This document shows, one piece after another, positions 1 through 9,200 of a DNA stretch of 26,783 nt. The number at the start of each line of letters is the position of its first letter. Position 1 is the stretch's first letter. Under the pieces are notes generated by a model. That model was given only the letters and a program-made list of their open reading frames with translations. It had not been told where the DNA came from and made no database searches. The DNA is from Mnemiopsis leidyi. Lineage: Eukaryota; Ctenophora; Tentaculata; Lobata; Bolinopsidae. The stretch is taken from assembly GCA_000226015.1 (NCBI GenBank), contig JH156236.1, positions 14,620 to 41,402 on the forward strand, read 5' to 3'. Position numbers and translations under genes: made by a program.

Positions 1-73
<73 letters not shown>

Positions 74-93
74 CTTCTCCTCCTCCTCCTCCT
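1..93. repeat. (TC)n microsatellite grading into (CTC)n
   Basis: An uninterrupted TC run fills about 1-71 and is followed by CTC/CCT triplets to about 93. It forms the pyrimidine tract before the acceptor of exon 1 at 113-114. The window begins inside it, so its full length is unknown. Confidence 0.95.
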
Positions 94-114
94 TATACCC
101 AACTTACTTCTCAG

Positions 115-3100
115 GTAAGATGAACAAGAACGAAGGTTCAGACAGTGAAGATGACTGTGTGGACTGTAGTGGAGGTTACTACTGCGACTCTCCCGGAACT
201 GCTACTCCCGACGAGAACAAGAAGTGTGACCCTGGCTATTACTGCCCCCCTGGTAAGTAGTGACGTCACTTCAACTGTGTGACGTCACTTGTAATGTGTG
301 ACGTCACTTGTACTGTGTAACGTCACTTGTACTGTGTGACGTCACTTGTACTGTGTGCTTTCTGAAAAGTGAAACTATCTAACATAATACTAACAGCAGT
401 TATGACCCAAGAAGTATAAGTTTAGTAACTATTTACCTCCCAACCGTCCCCAAGGTTCCACAAAGAGTACACAAGAGCAGTGTCCCATCCCGTCCTTCTG
501 TCCCGGAGGTACAGCCGGCCCGCAATCCTGCCCCGAAGGCGAGTTTACCGACACTCGAGGAGCTACTGAGTGTACCAAGTGTGCTCCGGGGAAAGTCTGT
601 GGAGACACTATCGAGGAGTGTCCTGAGGTAAGAGGAGGTTTTTTAGAGGAAAATGGAAATCTCTCGTATTTAACTCTTAAATTGCAGCAGGAGTGGGATC
701 CATATAACGGAATGCTTTTTATGAAATCTATTAAAAAAGCTAGCTAAGATTAATTGATATTCAATACACGTGTATATCACGTGTACATCACGTTTACATC
801 ACGTGTTCATAACGTGTTCATAACGTGTACATTACGTGTTCTCCTCCTCAGGGACACTACTGTGTAGAAGGAACATACCCCGCCACCGTACAGCCCTGTC
901 CCGCGGGGACGTACCGGGACACTAAGGGTGCCCGGTCAGAGGATGAGTGTATCCCCTGCTCCGGGGGCAAGGCTTGTACCACTGTCGGTCTACCCAACCC
1001 AGATAAAGGTAACCATCTTGTTTGTAAGGGTTAATTGGTTTTCACTTGCTACGGTTCCTTATTCTTACTCGTCCAACAAAAGTTCGAACGAAGATAGAAA
1101 AACAATCCCAGCTCAATGTTTAGTTCATTTTAGTTTAATTTTCAACCCTTTGAAGCAGCTGATTTACTAACTACTAACTGCTGAACTAACCAAACCTATC
1201 ACACGATAGACTGCGAAGCCGGATACTGGTGTCTGATCGGCAGCAAGACGGCTACTCCCGAACTCGGCTACACCCTGTACGACGTGTGTCAGGAAAACGC
1301 CACGCAGGACCAGAGTATGCTGGCCGGAATATGTCCCACTGGTAAACACTTTTATACAGTTATTTGGTTTAGTTCATCCTGCTAATCTGACAGTGATAGA
1401 TAGTTCATTAGTTCAGAAATTTCAAGGATTTTAAATAAGTCTGTGTCGGTATAGTTGATGTCCTGATCTCCATCCGATATCATCTTGCACATCTCGTATA
1501 TTGCAGCTGCAGGCATTGATATTTACAACTACCTAACAGCTACTATAAAACTACTATACAGCTAGTAACTACAAACAACAACTATAAATCTACTATTATA
1601 AAACCGCTGTACAACCATTATGAATGTCATGTATCTAAACATCTACGTCCCCTCTAATCCAGGTCACTACTGCGAAGTAGGGACGTCCCGTCCTGTGCCG
1701 TGCGCAGCTGGCACTTACAACGCCCTGACCAAACAAGTGGACTGTACGGCGTGTCCTATCGGATACTTCTGCGAGGAGGGAACATCGGAGTACGAAAGTA
1801 ACACTTGTCCTAAAGGTTTGTGTCGGACTGGAGAGGGGATTTCACGTTCTTGAAATTTAGTTTAGCCGTGAGGTATGTTTGAGTAGCTGTGAGAGGGGGA
1901 CCTGTTGAAGAGTCGCATGACGTGAATTAGCAGATAGATGGACATTTTATTCTGCCTCTAGTATCAACTCGACTAGTGAAACTTATTTACTTACTTACTT
2001 TTTGATACTTTTTGAAGTGTTTGGTGGATATTCACTCAAAAATATGTTCGATGTACTACATCTTCATCAGTCTCAACTTATTTGTTTGATATAGTGTTAA
2101 AAGTATTAAAACAACACGAGTTGCTACTAGAGGCAGAATAAAATTTACATTCTTCTGCTAGCATTGCTGAGTCCTAAAAGATTATCTAGTAATTTAAAAA
2201 TGTTTTGTTTTTCTCGTTAGGTAGAGTCAATTTTCACTCCAAGAAAGAATTAAACGGTGAAAAATGTTATATTTTCGGAAAGTCCGGGAAATAATTATAT
2301 GTGCTTTTGTGACCAATAAGTATGAGCGATGAGTTCAGGTGATCATTATCCTGATGTTAAGCTAATTTTGAGGTTGTAAAAGTTTAAATGACCCAGGTTA
2401 CTTCTGCCCGGAGAGAACCGAGTTTGACAGACAGCACCCCTGTGATAAGGGCACGTATAACCCGCACCAGTCTCAAGGTATTTATATCTTACTTTTCACA
2501 CTCAAGGTATTCATGGCTGTTTAAAACGTTACATTTTAGGGAGGAGCAAAGGATGATCATAGGATTCTATTTTCTACCAATATGAATGTTAAAATTTAAA
2601 GTTTTTGTAATTGTAGCGGTTCAGTTGCCCTCCATAGTAATGCAATGTCATGTAAGGTTCTAGTGAGGGTTGTGTGCCATGTACGGGTGGATTCTACTGC
2701 CCCAACATCGGACAGACAGAAGTTGATGAAGTCAATCGTAAGTTATTTTTATTTTCTATAATCTATTTCTAGTTTTTTTTAAAGTTTTTGTCGTTAGAAT
2801 TTGAACAAAAATTCGGAAGTAAAAACTCAAAATTAGTTATGCGAAAAGACGAAATTCAAAATGAACTTATGGGGTGGGTAGGGAATTCCAATGGTGAACA
2901 GTTGTTATAAATTGTGAATTTTCATAATGTTTCAAATCAATGTCACAACAAAAATTCTTTACAATTGTTCACATTTAGTAATCATAATTTAACCCCGCCC
3001 CAAAACTATCACCAAATAGAGACAGTTATTTACCGTGACTGCAAAGCAAACACAAGACATTGGCAACATCCAGAAAAGTGCAGCGCATTTAAAAATCAAC

Positions 3101-3260
3101 AAATAAAACCAATAACTCCCGCAGACAAATGCGGAGCTAAGTATTACTGCGACGAGGGAGCCAGCAAACCCAACCCCAGCGGGATAGGCGGGAACCTGTG
3201 TCCTCAAGGATCCTACTGTCCTGAGGGGAGTCAGCAGCCAGAACCCTGCAAACCTAACCG
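115..3260 (+). CDS. Exons 1-8 of the giant Cys-rich gene
   Basis: Exon 1 starts in phase 1 after the acceptor at 113-114, so coding sequence continues upstream of the window. The eight exons carry modules such as CDPGYYCPPG, CPEGEFTDTRGATECTKC and GHYCVEGTYPATVQPCPAG. Exons 4 to 7 are all symmetric 1-1 exons, a layout that permits exon duplication without frame loss. The acceptor of exon 7 (2655-2656, TAAG) has a poor pyrimidine tract and is the least certain boundary. Exon 8 ends in phase 2 with AAC CG, which is completed by the first base of exon 9 about 8.5 kb away to give N-R-Y-C-P. Confidence 0.8.
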
Positions 3261-6200
3261 GTAAGACAGTTCATTCTGTTTTTATTCATGCTAGTTTGTC
3301 AAGCTGGAGAATTGCAGTCGAGATTGAGAGTTAATCATCCGAATTTCTCGGCTATAACATTATAAATCAAGTTCTTCCTTCTTTAAGTCAGTTGAAATTT
3401 TGCAAAGTTATTATTCTTATTTCGAAGAAACAGTAAAATTTTTTGGTACGGTATAACTGAAAACATCAGTGCCTTTTAAATTTAACTTTATATCCGCCCT
3501 TTATTCTTCCTTTTGATATCCTAGGAATTGATAATACGGTCTTAGACTCCGGAGTGGGCGCTGGGGCTGGTGCAGCGACATGAGGGGGTGCTGGGGTAGC
3601 TACAGGAGGGGGTGCTGGGACTGGGGCAGCGGCAGAAGGGGGTGCTGGGACTGGGGCAGCGGCAGGAGGGGGTGCTGGGACTGGGGCAGCGGCAGGAGGG
3701 GGTGCTGGGGCTGGAGTAGCTACAGGAGGAGATGCTTGGGCAGGTATTCCTATATTAGACACTGGGTTACTTGGCACAGCAGCTCCTAGCTGTCTAAGTC
3801 TTGTGTCTATCTCCTGTTTTACCTCGGACATGCCCCTTCTAAAGAGCGCAACATCTCCATAGTCGGAGTACATTCTGACAGCCAGGACCCCACCCAGAGC
3901 CATCCCAACTGGACCGGACCAAGCCCCCGGATCTTTCATCCTCTCTTCCATGATGATGGGGACCATGTTTCCTGTTCCCTTGCGCCTCATAGCGTACTTA
4001 AACTCAAGCTTGCAGTTGTCAATATCTGATCCTGATTGAATTTTTTCAGCGTATCTCTTGGTCACAAACACTAGGACAAGTTTTGTTTTGTCTATACCGT
4101 CGCACATTTTGTCCACTATGTCGCCTGTCATTCTATCACTGTCGAACCAGGTCTTGTATCCGAGTTGTTTGAGTGCATCGTTAACTGCGGAGACTCTCTC
4201 ATGATTGTTTCGGCCTAGTTCATCTGTCCCCCAATCGTGGGTTAGAAATACATCTGTTATGTCGTCCGGAACTACGGCCATTCTTTAGTTTCTCGAACCT
4301 GGAAAGCTGCAAAAACACGGAGGATCACTCTTCTGTTTAGCCTTGTGCAATGAAATTAAAGGGAATTGGACAACTTGCCTAAATCACCGATCTGTTAGTT
4401 GTCCTAGACCCAAATTAAAAAATCAAATGACCAACTTGAGGCTTTGAAGTGGAGAAAATATTAAACGATTGAACAGAAAACAGTCGAATACCTAGTGAAA
4501 GAAACTATGTCTCATAAACGTGCGAGAAAGGCCAGGTTTGATCGAAAATAATTACATTACACCATGGCGTGATCATTCCGACAAGGTTCATTCCGTCATA
4601 AAACCAAAAGTCCAGAAATAAACGTTTATAGAGATATCAAGAGTGTTATATGTCACCACAACAAGCATAGCGAAACAACAAGTGATCAGCCGGGAGTATG
4701 TACTATTTGCACACTGCACTGTACAGAATTACTCAGACGATGTCTTTGTGACATTATGTACTAACGTCACTATTGTACATAAGAAATACGAGCAAGGTGA
4801 AGGTGTAAATTATCCATGCTAACCGGATGTTTGTAGTGTGACCGGTGAAATGTTTCGTGAATGCATAAATGAGTGAATTATGACATCCGCACTGCACAGG
4901 ATAACAAACAAAACAGCAACAAGATCTGTGATTTAAAACGGCACAATCTGATGCTAAACCAAATCAGATCTCTTTTCAATTCTTATGACAGTCTTTTATC
5001 TATTTCCTTCTTTATCCCTGAGATCCCTTCCCAAAACTTGGCGACATCCTCGAAGTCGAAAAACATTCGCACTGGTACAATTCCTCCAAGTGTCATTCCT
5101 ACCGGCCCCCTCCAATCACCTGTGGATAACATTGAGGCGATATCTTAATGATTTATTAAATTCAAGAAAACTAATATAATCAAAAGTGATCCATCTTCAG
5201 TTGAAAGCTCAATAAACACTGAATAATTGGACTTACCGGGTTTTTTCATCCTCTCCTCCATTATAACAGGAACCATATTGTTTGCCCCTTTTACTCTCCT
5301 AGCATAATTGAACTCCAATTTCTTCGTGTCGTTATCTTGACCAGATTGCACTTCTTTAGCGTATTTCTGAGTTACAAACACCAGAACCAGCCTTGTATTA
5401 TCTATTCCATCACACAAGGTATCAACTATGTCACCTGTCATTCTATCACTGTCGAACCAGGTTTTGTATCCGAGTTGTTTGAGAGCATCGTTAACTGCGG
5501 AGACTCGCTCGTGATTGTTCCGACCTTGTTCATCTGTCCCCCAATCGTGGGACAGAAAAACGTGGGTTTTATCTTCCCCCAATACAACACCGCTCGATAT
5601 AAATATTTGGACAGAATCGTCTTTTCTACAAGGTCCTGCTTTTTCAGCCTCATCCACAGATTGCAAGTCCACACAGATTTCTGCTTCGTGATCATGGTCC
5701 GAACATAAGCCTCCACCCCTACCCCTAGAAATAGTTTCCTCTTCCACCGGGCGCATCCACAACTTAACATTAGCGTGGCCATCCAACGTATTTATCAAGT
5801 ATTCACTAGAAATTTCCACCTCGCTGGAGAACATAAAGATGGAGCTGTAAACTCGACCTCTTGAAATGGCTAGGTACAGTTCAGGAGCGAGATTTGCTTC
5901 GTAGTCCACGGAAGTGACATCGATCAGGCAAATGACTGCCGGCCATTCCACTGAGAATGTGTCAAACAGGTTTGTTATTGATGGGGAAGTCGCCATGTCC
6001 ATTATTCCTGATTTTCCTATGATACCTGCACAACTGTCCGTGTTGTTGATTATAAAGCCAATATCAGATGCTTTCATGATATCATCCTGAAGCAATTTAT
6101 TTACTTCTGACTTTAACATTTCAGCCAATTTCTCATGCACCGATGAATTGGGAAATAAGTGAATCGTCGGTTTTGGGCCATGGATAAAATGACCCGTCGT

Positions 6201-9200
6201 TTGGTCAGGCGACCAAAGTATCTTTCGTCTCAGAGCAGACAACGTGCACGATATGTCGTACGTGTTTCTGAAGTTTTCTTCTAAGGTGATGATAGGATGC
6301 TGATCTTTAAAGTATAGTTCTTCCATCGCTTGCTTATGTTTTGTGAGGTTGAACGAATCTGTTGGTGCCATATGATACATTGACTGTGCTATGTCGCTAC
6401 TTATCCAAATCTCGCAGTTAAGACTGTTTTGGGTAATTTTTTTGAGTTCGCCCACTTCATTAAGCCTACCAAAAGATTCGTCCTTCAGCAAACACTGCTC
6501 ATCATCAATAAAGACTCTAACAGCCGTTCCCTGTTTTGCAACGGTTTCTAGTAAAATTTCCTTGATAAGTTGTAAACCTCCAACCTCTCGCCAAATATGA
6601 AACGACAGGCTTGAAGGACGATTGGATATGCGGAAGACAACTATTTGAACAGATTCTTTAAAAAATGAGTTTAATGCATGAGCCTGACTTCGTGCCATAC
6701 AATTTACGTCAGTGACATTATCAGACTCAATCTTCATAGACATGTCCAACACTTTGAAGCGAATTCCGGCATCTCGTAAAACATTCTGGTAGATTTCTTT
6801 ACTCCTCTCCTCATTGACATTCACAAAAATTACCACTTTGATGTTTCCATCCAGGACTGCCTTAATTGCCTTGCCTAGGATCATTACGGTCTTTCCCGAA
6901 CCAGCTGGTCCGTTTATCCACAAAAATTTCTCCTTGCTCTCGACAATTTCGTTTTGCTTCCGGGAAAGATAACGTATGCCCATCCTCTGGAAGACCTCGT
7001 CTGCTTCAACAAAGTTAGGGTTCTTGTAAGCTGTTGATTTTCTTCCGAAGCCGTACGTGATTTCGGCGTGTCTGAGAAGTTTGTCGGTTTCCATTATGTT
7101 ACCACCTAAACTGCACATCTGTTCGGTTCTAAAGATGTTTTTGGGGTCAATGATCCAAAGCCCTATTAGAATTTTGCTTAAATAATCCATTTTCTCTGCC
7201 GAGTGCCTTACCGGTTCATGACACACGTTTTTATCCCACCACAGTGCGAAATGTTCTGTCAAACTTCCTTCGTGGCCAGCATCTATGTCTTCTTGAAACA
7301 TTATTCTTGACATTTCAGCTTCCTTGTACTTGATAGTCTGCCTACTTAAACTGGGACACGCAAAAAACCACTGAATGATAGGATCATCAGTTTCTTTATC
7401 ATCGAACCCTCTCAGCATCGCTCTTACCAACCTCTTCGTTCTTTCACACTGTCTTTTCTTTTGATAAAACGCCCTCCTAACTCCTTTATTAGTCGTTCTA
7501 CCCTCATCATACCGAACATCTGACACTTCAATGATGAGTACCAGCCCCGGTCCTATCACCAGGAGATCACATTCTCCAGCTACCCGACCTGGGCTTGTCA
7601 CGTCGTACCGGAACTCCGGACAGAACTCTGCGAAGTGTTGGTTGGTGTACTCTAGACCGTGCAGGACGATCAGATCTTTTCTCAGACTCTCAAAAGCTCT
7701 GTACACTTTCACCTCCGCCTCGTAGCTCTCCTGTTTTCTCTGATCGGACAAGTTTTCTTTGGTCAGTTCGCCAGCAGGGAATTTGTCTATAAATTTTGAA
7801 CTGTTGGGAATGGGAGGGAGCATTGTAGGCTCGTCAGGGTGTTTGGAGCAGTACTTCTGGAAGGCGATGTTCCCGGCTTCTTCTATGAGTTGTCGCAGCT
7901 TCGCATTATTTTCTAAAAGAGATACGTTTCATTTCGCATCTACATTGAATTTATGTTGCTGCACGTGGATTAAATATCGGAACTCGGAAGTTACCACCAA
8001 TTTTAGGTTTTCAAAAATAGCGAAAAATGTTAATATATTTTTTCAAATTAGCATGAAATAACTTGTGATACTACCTGTTTTTTGGCCAACTCTTGCATCT
8101 GACATAGTTTCTTGAAACGTTCAATCTTAGTCTCCTTTAGACATACTGTTTCCCTGCTGGTTAATAGATAATTTAATTTTAATTTCATAGTTATGGTCGA
8201 ATATTGTAACATACGATACGATAATTAACAAGGTGATGTAAATTATGTAGAGGATGTATCCTCAACATGGACAATTGGAGATAAATTAGACGCCTTTAGC
8301 CAATAACCCCTTTTTCTATTGCAACTTGCAATATACGGTTAAATTTTGACTATACCTACTAACATAAGAACAATTGTCATGCGTCTAATAACCAATCTTC
8401 CGATCGCTTAGATTAAATTTGTGTAGTATTAAGTTTTTTACGCAAGTGAGCAAGCGTTAATCCTGAGTTCATTACAAAATACAATCAAATATACATTTCA
8501 GTGAACCGGTTATCAAATTAAACTTATTCTTTAGAGAATTCTTACAGTCGCACACTCACATGCCTTAAGCAAGGTATGTGACTTGGTTACGTGACCCCCA
8601 AAATTAGTGGGCTCCATGCGATCGATATTTATATTTGATCGCTAGAAAATCATCAACACAAAGTTTTCCGTTCCTCATTCCAACCACCGGCGCCATACCG
8701 GCACTCAACCGGCTCCCTGCCGATTTCACGACATACCCTGATCGTCCTTGGTTTAGCAATGTCCCATTGTTTACAACAAACATAGAATTATCTAACGTCT
8801 ATTAATAGATAGTTCGATTCGTTAAAAACTTTAAAATCATTAAGGCACAAGGGCATAATTCATTAATTAATCTCTGATCATTCACAACGTAACAGTTCGG
8901 TCAGAAAGGAAAGATTCTATTTGAATCTCAGTTCCTTCAGGTCAAGAGAATAAGCCCCTGTAATTTTACCATTGCAGATTCTTGGTATGGTGAGAATCGT
9001 CTCAGAGGGTTGCTTAACTGGGACTGCCTCAGATGCTGAAGTGGCTGGGGCAGGTTGAGATGCTGGAGTGGCTGGGCCAGGTTGAGGTCGCACAGGGGTA
9101 GTCTGGACACGGGAGGCGGAGCTAGAATGTATTTCTATTGCTGGTTGAATTGGTCGCTGTGCCGATAAAGGTGGTGTTGGGGCGGATATAGCCAGACTTG

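Noticed and set aside
3580..3789. Plus-strand frame rich in Gly, Trp, Arg and Cys
   Set aside because: It is the antisense of the Pro/Ala minisatellite of TIR-A; repeat period divisible by three keeps all frames open.
5145..5236. TIR-B ending at 5145 by reading past MKKPGK
   Set aside because: A GTAAGT donor lies there and exon 3 at 5119-4983 restores the TIR sequence DWRGPVGMTLGG shared with the paralogues.
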